Assembly (NCBI GenBank): GCA_037444185.1
Contig: JBBIMW010000016.1
Span: forward strand, 1 to 43,211
Reading direction: 5' to 3'
Source of the DNA: JAILZP01 sp037444185
GTDB lineage: Bacteria; Bacillota; Desulfotomaculia; Desulfotomaculales; Desulfocucumaceae
Length of the DNA: 43,211 nucleotides
Below, piece by piece: positions 32,508 to 39,625 of the stretch. The position numbers were made by a program, and so were the translations under genes. The notes under the pieces are model-generated. The model had not been told where the DNA came from. It ran no database searches and worked only from the letters and a program-made list of their open reading frames with translations. Position 1 is the first letter of the stretch, and every line of letters begins with the position of its first letter.

Positions 32508-33233
32508 CTATTTGCTGTAAACCCTGGCTTTGGAGAGCTCGAAAATGTGCTCCCTCACATTCAGGCTTTTGGACATCACTATCATCTCCCCGTCTTCCAA
32601 AGGCAGGCCGTCCTTGGGGTTGGGGCCTATTTGCCCCACCAGCCATTCCTTCAACAGCTGCAATCCACCAAGGTTCTCCGGAAACCCCCCCCAAAGGTCC
32701 CAGACCCTGAAGTACACAATGAAGTGTAGCCTATAAACATTGGCAATTCTGTCCTTTCTGATTTTAGTGTCAATCAGCCTGAGGCAGGGCTGAGACTTCC
32801 CGTCCACCAAGTCCTCGGGGCGGGCTATTTCAATGCACGATTTGACGTGACCGAAACCGTGGTCTTTAAAACTTTTGACCAGATGATCCACCTGTATGCA
32901 AATACGCTCGCCGTATGTGTACTTCTGGTTTTCCTCTTTTCCGGGGGCAAGGATATATGTCTGGAAGTACTCCTCTATCCTGTCGATGGTGGTGGGGGGC
33001 GCGATGTTGAGTCCCGGCGGTATATCGTCGCACAGCGGCCTCACACCGGGGTGCCTTATCCTGCAGCAGACAAAGTCAAATTCCCTTCTCAGCTGCCCTG
33101 GATAACTTCCCCATTCCACGGGATATTCATAAGCGTCGATTTCCCATATTTTTTTCTGCAGCTGAAACCAGGCGTCGGGCAGGTTGTGGGCATCAACGAA
33201 GATCGGGTTAAGGTATTCAATTGCTTCCGACAA
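32508..33233 (-). CDS. Thymidylate synthase-like protein, archaeal (methanogen) type
   Basis: A 241-residue protein of the thymidylate synthase fold, closest in pattern to the archaeal ThyA group. The nucleophile is C150 in SQPCLRLID, and VYFRVWDLWGGFPENLGGLQ (174-193) corresponds to the arginine/asparagine dUMP-binding and folate-contact region. ISERR-like N-terminal elements are shortened relative to bacterial ThyA (about 264 residues). It may methylate dUMP, or hydroxymethylate or methylate another pyrimidine nucleotide; members with uncertain substrate are common. The start at 33233 has GGAGG nearby (AGGAGTG). It stands alone, next to a c-di-GMP sensor gene in divergent orientation. I am sure of the family, not of the substrate. 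Confidence 0.75.
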   Translation of the reverse strand: MSEAIEYLNPIFVDAHNLPDAWFQLQKKIWEIDAYEYPVEWGSYPGQLRREFDFVCCRIRHPGVRPLCDDIPPGLNIAPPTTIDRIEEYFQTYILAPGKEENQKYTYGERICIQVDHLVKSFKDHGFGHVKSCIEIARPEDLVDGKSQPCLRLIDTKIRKDRIANVYRLHFIVYFRVWDLWGGFPENLGGLQLLKEWLVGQIGPNPKDGLPLEDGEMIVMSKSLNVREHIFELSKARVYSK

Positions 33234-33420
33234 TTGGCACTCCTCCGAACTTTGGCTTATTCATTGCAGTCTCTTATTGTAGTCTTTTTCGCCAGGAACC
33301 CTTTCTTTACCTTCTCAAAAAAATTTTTTTGCCATTTTCGGTTGTTTTGAAAAAAATAACCGAAAAAAAGAATTTTTTGTAGAAATAATACACCATGTCA
33401 ATAAAGGATTTCATATACAG

Positions 33421-34224
33421 ATGTCAAATAAGATAGACATGAATTTATTGGAAAGTGGGGCGGCCATGCTAAGCGGTATGTTGGCCGGAAAAATTGTTGA
33501 CTGTGAGTGCGAGCTGGTATACATAAGGGATTCACACAAAAATATACTGTTCATGAACAAAAGGGCGGAACATATTACGGGATGGCCAGCGGGTGAAGCG
33601 GTAAAAACAAAAAAATGCTATGAAGTGTTCGGCGACTTGGAGGGCAGATGTAACAACAGCTGCCCTGTTGATTCAAGCCCGGAGAACACCGGTTTTGAAA
33701 AAACCATAAGGACCCGGGAAGGAAACCAGGTGTACCTGCGGGCCTCCAGCACCCCCTTGGTGCTTGAAGGCAGATTCTGCGGCAGTATTGTGGCGCTGAC
33801 GGAAATCCGGCAGCACGAACGGTTTTCGGCCGGGCGGCGGCTGCCGGGGGACTTGCAGTGCCGCATGTCCCTGGAGGCCATTGAGGACGGATATTATGAA
33901 GTTGACTTGGCCGGAAACCTTGTTTACTGCAATGATTCCATGGCAAGAATATATAGCGTCGCCGACAGGAACTCGATAATAGGCATGAATTACCGTGACT
34001 ACACGGACAGGGAAAGCGCTGAAGCCGTTTTCAGGACGTATAACAGGGTTTTCAGCACCGGCAGGCCGGAAAAGGGATTCCTGTTGGAAATACGGGGGGG
34101 GAAGGCGCCAAAAAGATTCTTGAGGCCTCCATTTCGCTGGCCAGGGACGAAAACGGCAGTCCGGCCGGATTCAGGGGCATCGTCCGGGACGTCACCCATC
34201 GCCAGAGGACCGAGGAAAGACTGA
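33421..34224 (+). CDS. PAS-PAS N-terminal part of a frameshifted sensor gene
   Basis: The first 225 residues contain two PAS domains: one at about 25-130 (VYIRDSHKNILFMNKRAEHITGW) with a small cysteine cluster (CYEVFGDLEGRCNNSCP), and one from about 155. After GFLLEIRGG the frame leaves the PAS sequence and reads unrelated residues to the stop at 34224. In the frame ending in the next gene, the missing part (ASISLARDENGSPAGFRGIV and the DVTHRQRTEERL linker) follows directly. The slip point is a run of eight G at 34094-34101. The true product is a PAS-PAS-GGDEF-HD-GYP protein of about 610 residues. AAAGGA 12 bases before the ATG is a weak ribosome site. Confidence 0.75.
   Translation: MSNKIDMNLLESGAAMLSGMLAGKIVDCECELVYIRDSHKNILFMNKRAEHITGWPAGEAVKTKKCYEVFGDLEGRCNNSCPVDSSPENTGFEKTIRTREGNQVYLRASSTPLVLEGRFCGSIVALTEIRQHERFSAGRRLPGDLQCRMSLEAIEDGYYEVDLAGNLVYCNDSMARIYSVADRNSIIGMNYRDYTDRESAEAVFRTYNRVFSTGRPEKGFLLEIRGGKAPKRFLRPPFRWPGTKTAVRPDSGASSGTSPIARGPRKD
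34094..34101 (+). other. G8 homopolymer tract at a frameshift
   Basis: Eight consecutive G interrupt the PAS-GGDEF-HD-GYP gene. Nine or six G, or a -1 ribosomal slip, would restore one continuous frame. The tract may be a phase-variation switch, a programmed frameshift, a recent mutation or a sequencing error. Confidence 0.8.
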
Positions 34225-34235
34225 GATACCTAAGC

Positions 34236-35255
34236 ATGCACGATATTATAACCGGCCTGTACAACCGTGTTTATTTCGAAGAGGAAATGGAGCGTCTCAA
34301 TAACGGCAGGTTCTCGCCGATAACCGTCATCTGCTGCGATGTCGACGGGCTCAAACTGGTAAACGACACCCTGGGACACAAAAGGGGGGATGAACTGCTC
34401 AAATCCGTTGCCCGGGCATTGAAGGATCCCTTCCGGGGATCCGATGTGGTGGCCAGGGTAGGGGGAGATGAGTTCGCCGTAATCCTGCCGAAAACCGGGG
34501 AAGAATCGGCCCTGGGCATGTGTGAAAGGATCCAGCAGTCCGTTGTCCGCTATAACACTGAGGGAACCGACGTACCCATCAGCCTGTCCGTTGGAAAAGC
34601 CACCGGCGATATTACAAAAGACCTGACCTGCCACGATCTGTACCGGCGGGCCGACAACGACATGTACCGGCAGAAACTGCAGGCCAAGGCCGACGCAACA
34701 AAAAAAATATTCAACTGGTTCGTGAAATCAATGGACCAAAGGGATTTTATGGACGCCGGCCACGCCCGGAATGTATTTAAATATGCAAAGAGGCTGGGTC
34801 AGGAGGCGGGCCTTCCCTGTGAAGAAATAAAACGCCTGGAACTCCTGGCCCGTTTCCACGATATCGGCAAGGTGGGAGTCTCCGGAGATCTGCTGTTCAA
34901 GCCCGGACAATTAAATAAAAAAGAATGGGAGGAAGTAAAGCAGCACAGCGAGATCGGGTTCAGAACGGCCTGCTGCATTCCGGAGCTGTCCCATATTGCC
35001 AATTACATTCTTCACCACCACGAGTGGTGGAACGGCGACGGTTATCCCATGGGGCTGGCTGGCCGGGAAATACCCCTTGTCTGCCGTATATTCTCAATAG
35101 CGGAGTCCTTCGACGTTATCACTTCCGGCAGGCCGTACAGAAGGCCCATGAATCATCACGAAGCCCTCAGGGAGATACAGCGCTGCTCGAGAACCCGCTT
35201 CGACCCGCAGTTGGCGGCTCTGTTTATAGAGATTATGGATCCGGCCGCAGAATGA
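34236..35255 (+). CDS. GGDEF and HD-GYP output part of the frameshifted sensor gene
   Basis: A 339-residue segment beginning MHDIITGLYNRVYFEEEME, i.e. at the very start of a GGDEF domain (1-155, motif RVGGDEFAVIL intact), followed by an HD-GYP domain (about 165-335, HDIGK and HHHEWWNGDGYP intact). The first domain can make and the second can hydrolyse cyclic di-GMP. The ATG at 34236 is an internal methionine; the same frame is open and PAS-like upstream to the G8 tract at 34094. If the break is genuine, this part could be made only by slippage or internal initiation. Confidence 0.85.
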   Translation: MHDIITGLYNRVYFEEEMERLNNGRFSPITVICCDVDGLKLVNDTLGHKRGDELLKSVARALKDPFRGSDVVARVGGDEFAVILPKTGEESALGMCERIQQSVVRYNTEGTDVPISLSVGKATGDITKDLTCHDLYRRADNDMYRQKLQAKADATKKIFNWFVKSMDQRDFMDAGHARNVFKYAKRLGQEAGLPCEEIKRLELLARFHDIGKVGVSGDLLFKPGQLNKKEWEEVKQHSEIGFRTACCIPELSHIANYILHHHEWWNGDGYPMGLAGREIPLVCRIFSIAESFDVITSGRPYRRPMNHHEALREIQRCSRTRFDPQLAALFIEIMDPAAE

Positions 35256-35283
35256 AGCAGGATAAGGGTTCCGGACAGTATTT

Positions 35284-36006
35284 TTACAGTATTTTGCTCA
35301 GGAAAGCCTTAAGCCTGTTGTTTTCGGGCTCCTGGAATATTTTTTCGGGGGTGCCCTCCTCCACCATCAAACCTTCATCCATAAAAATAACCCTGTCCCC
35401 CACTTCCCTGGCGAAGCCCATTTCGTGAGTGACCACCACCATGGTCATGCCCTCCCTGGCCAGGTCCTTCATTACGGCCAGCACTTCGCCCACCATTTCC
35501 GGGTCCAGGGCGGAGGTGGGCTCATCAAAGAGCATCACCTTCGGCTTCATGGCCAGGGCCCTGGCTATGGCCACCCGTTGCTGCTGTCCCCCGGAAAGCT
35601 GATCTGGATAAACGCCGGCCTTGTCGATTAAACCCACCTTTTTTAACAGGCTGCCGGCCAAGTCCCCGGCCTCCTGCCTGGACAGGTTGCGCACCTGCAT
35701 GGGCGCCAGGGAAACATTCTCCAGCGCCGTTTTGTGGGGAAACAGGTTGAATCGCTGGAAAACCATCCCCACCTCCGCCCTTATGGCATTGATATCGGTG
35801 CTAGGATCAAGGAGGGATACCCCGTCGATGTATATCTGCCCCAGGGTGGGCTTTTCCAGAAGGTTGATGCACCGAAGGAAGGTGCTCTTTCCGGAACCTG
35901 AGGGGCCGATGACCACCACCACCTCCCGGGGCGCCACCCGGCAGTCTATTCCATTCAAAACCTTCAGCTTGCCGAAACTCTTGTGCAGATTTTCGACCCT
36001 AATCAC
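35284..36006 (-). CDS. Polar amino-acid ABC transporter ATP-binding protein (GlnQ type)
   Basis: A 240-residue ATPase of the polar amino-acid uptake family. Walker A GPSGSGKST, the Q-loop region VFQRFNLFPHKTALENV, signature LSGGQQQRVAIARAL and Walker B VMLFDEPTSALDPEMVGEVL (all in family-typical form) are present. GTG at 36006 is preferred over ATG at 36030: AAAGGAGG lies ten bases upstream and the start overlaps the permease stop. It is the last gene of the binding protein-permease-ATPase operon. Confidence 0.9.
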   Translation of the reverse strand: MIRVENLHKSFGKLKVLNGIDCRVAPREVVVVIGPSGSGKSTFLRCINLLEKPTLGQIYIDGVSLLDPSTDINAIRAEVGMVFQRFNLFPHKTALENVSLAPMQVRNLSRQEAGDLAGSLLKKVGLIDKAGVYPDQLSGGQQQRVAIARALAMKPKVMLFDEPTSALDPEMVGEVLAVMKDLAREGMTMVVVTHEMGFAREVGDRVIFMDEGLMVEEGTPEKIFQEPENNRLKAFLSKIL

Positions 36007-36700
36007 CGGTCTTAAGCCTCCTTTCGGCATAGTCCACCAGCCGGCTGAAGCAGAAGGTCATGGCCAGATACAGAAAGGCCACCGTAAGCCACACCGGAAA
36101 GGCCACGTAGGTCTGGCCCACTATCAGCTGGCCCTTCCGGGTCAGCTCTTCAAATCCGATCACCGACAATAGGGACGTATCCTTCAGCATGGCGATGAAT
36201 TCATTTCCCAGGGGAGGGATTACCCGCTTGACGGCCTGGGGGAGTATAACGAATCGCATGGCCTGGCTTGAGGTCATCCCCAGAGACCTGGCCGCCTCCA
36301 TCTGGCCCTTTTCGATGGACTGCACGCCCGCCCTGAATATCTCGGCTATATAGGCGGCACTGTTCAGACTGCACGCAATGACAGCCGCCAGGAACACCGG
36401 CAGGGCGTACGTGGTCAAAATCTGCGGCATATCAAAGTTTGCCATCAAATAAGCCTGAATCTCCTTGAACAGATATGGCAGCCCGTAATAAACAATAAAA
36501 ATCTGCACCAGCAAAGGGGTACCCCGGAAGAAGTCCACGTAGGCCGTGGCCGCCAGCCTGAGCATCCTGATCCCGGACAGCCTGGCGAGACCCACCGCCA
36601 GACCCAGTACACAGCCGATGGCCACCGAGATTACAGTAATCTGCAGTGTCACGCCGGCGCCGATGAGCAGAATATGAAAGGTCTGTTTTACAACTTCCAC
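35999..36700 (-). CDS. Polar amino-acid ABC transporter permease (HisM/GlnP type)
   Basis: A 233-residue permease with five hydrophobic segments and the family blocks DFFRGTPLLVQIFIVYYGLP (56-75) and AAYIAEIFRAGVQSIEKGQMEAA (starting near 135), followed by the EAA loop. GTG at 36700 has GAGGTGAT upstream. The ATPase start lies inside its last codons. A single permease gene suggests a homodimeric channel. Confidence 0.9.
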   Translation of the reverse strand: MEVVKQTFHILLIGAGVTLQITVISVAIGCVLGLAVGLARLSGIRMLRLAATAYVDFFRGTPLLVQIFIVYYGLPYLFKEIQAYLMANFDMPQILTTYALPVFLAAVIACSLNSAAYIAEIFRAGVQSIEKGQMEAARSLGMTSSQAMRFVILPQAVKRVIPPLGNEFIAMLKDTSLLSVIGFEELTRKGQLIVGQTYVAFPVWLTVAFLYLAMTFCFSRLVDYAERRLKTGD

Positions 36701-36729
36701 ACAATCACCTCAAAAATGTACAAACATTA

Positions 36730-36766
36730 AATATGCGTAACACTATCCGGCAGTGTTACGCATATT
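36730..36766 (-). terminator. Perfect 15-bp hairpin between binding protein and permease genes
   Basis: AATATGCGTAACACT (36730-36744) and AGTGTTACGCATATT (36752-36766) form a perfect stem with a seven-base loop, in the 100-base gap after the binding-protein gene. There is no strong T tract, so it more likely marks an RNA end or processing site that gives extra binding-protein mRNA than a full terminator. Confidence 0.6.
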
Positions 36767-36800
36767 CCCATGTGTGACTATTGGATTAATCCTGGCGCAG

Positions 36801-37637
36801 TTATTTCGGCTCCCCGGGCAGATATGCCGGAGGATCGGCACCAAACCACTTTTTATAGATCTCAGCGTACTTACCGTTTTCTTTAAGGGTCTTCAACGCC
36901 TTGTTGAAGGTTTCCAGCAGTTCGGTGTTCTTCTTGGGGAAGGCTATTCCGTAGTGCTCGCTGGTTTTAAGATCGCCCACGAGCTTTACGTCCTTGTCCT
37001 TATTTTGTTTTGCAAAGTATGCATTCACCGGGTAATCATTGACCACCGCCTCCACGGCGCCGCTTTTCAGCGCCATGAAAGCTTCATTGATGGTGTTGTA
37101 ATCTGTAACCTTGGCATTGGGTATCTTCCGGGCCTCGTCGGCCCCGGTGGTGGAAATCTGCACACCCAGCTTCCTGCCCTTCAGGTCGTCCCATCCCTTG
37201 ATCTTGTCGTTGTCGGCCCGGACAGCGATACTCTGGCCCGACAGGTAATAAGGCACCGAGAAATTAACCTTTTCCTTGCGCTTGTCGGTGATGGTCATGG
37301 CCGAAATGGCGCCGTCCACGCTGGCGGTTTCCAGGGCCGGGATAATACCGTCGAAGTTCATGCTGCGGATCTCAATCTCCAGATTGGCCACCTCGGCGAC
37401 GGCATTCACCAGATCGATGTCGAACCCCACGTATTTTCCTGTCTTGGGATCCTGGGACTCAAAGGGAGCATACGCCGTATCCGACGCCAGCACGACCTTT
37501 TTCTTGGCCGGGGGCGCCGCCGGCTGATCCTTTTTCCCGGCCGGCTCCTGCTTCTTTTCCCCGCCGCAGCCAGCCGCGGCCACAGCCAGGGACGTCACCA
37601 CCAGGCCCACCAGGAACAGTTTGAGCAGCTTCTTCAA
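36801..37637 (-). CDS. Polar amino-acid-binding lipoprotein (SBP family 3)
   Basis: A 278-residue extracytoplasmic binding protein of family 3. The lipoprotein signal ends AAAGC (cysteine near residue 24), followed by a Lys/Pro/Gln-rich linker. The mature part shows LASDTAYAPFES, GKYVGFDIDLVNAVAE and the late GIAFPKKNTELLE strands of the fold. TTG at 37637 has AAAGGAGG eight bases upstream. It is the first gene of the amino-acid ABC operon; Arg, Lys or Gln are the usual ligands, not resolvable here. Confidence 0.9.
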   Translation of the reverse strand: MKKLLKLFLVGLVVTSLAVAAAGCGGEKKQEPAGKKDQPAAPPAKKKVVLASDTAYAPFESQDPKTGKYVGFDIDLVNAVAEVANLEIEIRSMNFDGIIPALETASVDGAISAMTITDKRKEKVNFSVPYYLSGQSIAVRADNDKIKGWDDLKGRKLGVQISTTGADEARKIPNAKVTDYNTINEAFMALKSGAVEAVVNDYPVNAYFAKQNKDKDVKLVGDLKTSEHYGIAFPKKNTELLETFNKALKTLKENGKYAEIYKKWFGADPPAYLPGEPK

Positions 37638-37768
37638 AAACAAACCCTCCTTTGACAACTTGAAGCGTCCAATAATGCAACAGGATAAGTTTTTCTATTT
37701 CAACTTGAAAAATCCTGCTGAATTATAGCGCAACGCATATTATTTTTGAGCCGCCATTCAGGGAAAAC

Positions 37769-37797
37769 TTGACACTAAAAAGGGCCTGTGAGAAAAT
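37769..37797 (+). promoter_or_regulatory. Candidate promoter of the DMT transporter gene
   Basis: TTGACA (37769-37774), a 17-base spacer and GAAAAT (37792-37797), 47 bases before the start. The -10 is a weak match. On the other strand TATAAT (37722-37727) may serve the amino-acid operon. Confidence 0.4.
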
Positions 37798-37843
37798 GTT
37801 TAAGGTTTTTGTGGCAAAGGGGACTTGAAATGGAGGGCGGTCA

Positions 37844-38740
37844 ATGCAAAGCGGTGCGCCCGCCGGCAGATCACAACAACGCCGGGCCGATCTGGCCCTC
37901 CTGACAGTGGCCTTCATTTGGGGCACCACCTTTGTAGTGGTAAAGGACGCCCTGGCCGACATCAAACCTTTTTATTTTCTGGCCTTGAGGTTTGCCGTGG
38001 CCTTCCTTTTTCTCTGCGCCATATATTTCAAAAAATTAATTGACATAAAAATGACGGAAATCCGGGCAGGCATATTCATCGGCATTTTCCTGTTCGGGGG
38101 CTACGCCTTTCAGACGGTGGGACTGCAATATACGGGGGCGGCCAACGCCGGATTCATCACCGGCCTCTCGGTGGTGCTGGTGCCTCTTTTCATAGCCGCT
38201 TCCCTCAGGCGGGCGCCCTCGGCGCACTTGGCCGCAGGGGCGCTGAGCGCGGCGGCGGGCTTGGCCCTTCTCTCTTTAAGCCCTTTGTTAACATTCAATC
38301 ACGGTGACCTGCTGGTTTTTTTCTGCGCCATATGCTTTGCCGGGCATATACTGGCGGTGGGCAGATTCGCCTCCCGGCTGGACCCCGTTTACCTGACCAT
38401 CATCCAGATAGGGGTGGTTTCCGCCGTCAGCCTCATATTCGGAATATTTCTGGAATCGCCGCCCAAAACCATAACCGGGCCTGTATGGACGGCCCTGCTG
38501 ATTACTGCGGTGCCCGCAACCTCCCTGGCTTTCCTGATCCAGAACAAAGCGCAGAAATTCACCTCTCCCACCCACACGGCCATAATTTTCACCACGGAGC
38601 CGGTGTTTGCCGGACTGGGGGCCTATATGCTGGCCGGGGAAGTTCTGTCCACCCGGCAACTGGCCGGGTGCGTACTGATCCTGGCGGGCATGCTTATCGC
38701 CGATCTGAAAGGCAACGGCCCCGGGCCGGACAAAAAATAA
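37844..38740 (+). CDS. DMT-superfamily transporter (EamA family)
   Basis: A 298-residue membrane protein with about ten helices in two EamA repeats (about 20-150 and 160-290), the layout of drug/metabolite exporters. The start AFIWGTTFVVVKDALADIKPFYFLALRFAVAFL of repeat one (quoted by position 25-57) and the matching second-repeat pattern ending LAGEVLSTRQLAGCVLILAG are typical. GGAGGG precedes ATG 37844 by seven bases. Single gene; the substrate is unknown. Confidence 0.85.
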   Translation: MQSGAPAGRSQQRRADLALLTVAFIWGTTFVVVKDALADIKPFYFLALRFAVAFLFLCAIYFKKLIDIKMTEIRAGIFIGIFLFGGYAFQTVGLQYTGAANAGFITGLSVVLVPLFIAASLRRAPSAHLAAGALSAAAGLALLSLSPLLTFNHGDLLVFFCAICFAGHILAVGRFASRLDPVYLTIIQIGVVSAVSLIFGIFLESPPKTITGPVWTALLITAVPATSLAFLIQNKAQKFTSPTHTAIIFTTEPVFAGLGAYMLAGEVLSTRQLAGCVLILAGMLIADLKGNGPGPDKK

Positions 38741-38763
38741 ATAAACCGCCCTGACGGTCGGCT

Positions 38764-38787
38764 GGAATTCAGTAGTCAGAATCCAAA
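38764..38787 (-). repeat. ATTCTGG-family repeat after the DMT gene
   Basis: The minus strand reads TTTTGGATTCTGACTACTGAATTCC, the same order as the copy at the end of clpB (GGATTCTGACTGCTGAATTC). It starts 24 bases after the DMT stop codon. Confidence 0.55.
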
Positions 38788-39077
38788 ATTTGATGCATTC
38801 CTTCTCCTGCGATTGGCCGCCACGGACGGCGATTTGGACGCGGGATGCGGCCAAAAAGCTCGAGAGCCGCATGGACGCGGCATTCGAAGGCGGTGGACGG
38901 CCGTCGGCCATGTAACTTATACCTAAGCTATACCCTCCGTCATTGGCTTGGTAATTTTCGGGACACTCCCATCCCGGCCAGTCCATTCTGTCTTCTGTCT
39001 TCCATCTCCTGTCTCCCGACTGAACAAGGAATACAGCATGAGCTGTTTTGGGGTTTGAGCGGAGGAGTACTTGGTGG
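38788..39077. other. Repeat-rich gap without gene
   Basis: About 290 bases with no believable coding frame. It contains a GC-rich part with repeated GACGCGG words (38836-38879), a CTGTCTTC/CTGTCTCC tract (38988-39018) and a CATGAGCTGTTTTGGGG word (39038-39054) that recalls the GTGAGCTATTTTTAGGG word at 10029-10044. It reads as a patchwork of dispersed repeats. Confidence 0.45.
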
Positions 39078-39139
39078 TGCGTTGGAGCGAAAAAGCCGCC
39101 GCCACAACGCAGCAGATGGGCTTTTTCAATAGCATCCTA
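39078..39139 (-). repeat. Stop-codon-associated palindromic repeat, copy 3 (full length)
   Basis: On the minus strand the copy begins TAGGATGCTATTGAAAAAGC, continues CCATCTGCTGCGTTGTGGCG, then GCGGCTTTTTC and ends GCTCCAACGCA. The stem GAAAAAGCC / GGCTTTTTC is perfect here. Its TAG is the stop of the DUF503 gene. It matches the copy after dctM. Confidence 0.65.
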
Positions 39140-39418
39140 GTACAGCTCCGTCCGCACCCTCACTATCTCCACTGTGCCTGTGTGCTCAACGAATTTTACA
39201 ACTGAAGACATGATCCGGTGGGCATGGGAGGCATCGTTGGTGACGCAGGCCACCCCCACAGTGGAATTCCGCCACTGGTCTTGTTTGTCCACTTCGGCCA
39301 CGGCCACGTTGAAACGGGATTTGGTTTTATCCAGGAGGCTTTTCAGTATCCTGCGCTTGCATTTCAGCGACGAAGAGCCGGCCATGAACAGCTCAAGGGT
39401 CAAAATGCCCACCACCAT
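39137..39418 (-). CDS. DUF503 (YlxP-like) small protein
   Basis: A 93-residue protein of the DUF503/YlxP family, found in Gram-positives often near ribosome-maturation genes; the role is unclear. The family motif SSLKCKRRILKSLLDKTKSRFNV (positions 15-37) and the VAEVDKQDQWRNSTVGVACV strand are present. ATG at 39418 is chosen with GGGGTG upstream; a GTG five codons earlier lacks a site. Its stop is given by a dispersed repeat. Here it stands alone. Confidence 0.85.
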   Translation of the reverse strand: MVVGILTLELFMAGSSSLKCKRRILKSLLDKTKSRFNVAVAEVDKQDQWRNSTVGVACVTNDASHAHRIMSSVVKFVEHTGTVEIVRVRTELY

Positions 39419-39625
39419 ATTTGCACACCCCACGCCGGTAAAAAACTAATAATATTATACCGGGGCGTTAGAAAAAGTCCAGCCAAAAGCGCCCGGGCGG
39501 GCGCGGAGTGAAGCCGGCCTCACTTTATCTTCCCGCTGCAATGTATTTTGTGGTAAAATATACAGGGTGTCGGCGGATTGACCGGTGGCTCCCCTTCAAT
39601 TCGCAACCCAAAACCAGGTGATGTA

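Noticed and set aside
38288..38986. Long minus-strand frame opposite the DMT transporter gene
   Set aside because: It is a shadow of the EamA gene extended into the repeat-rich gap; the plus-strand protein is clearly real.
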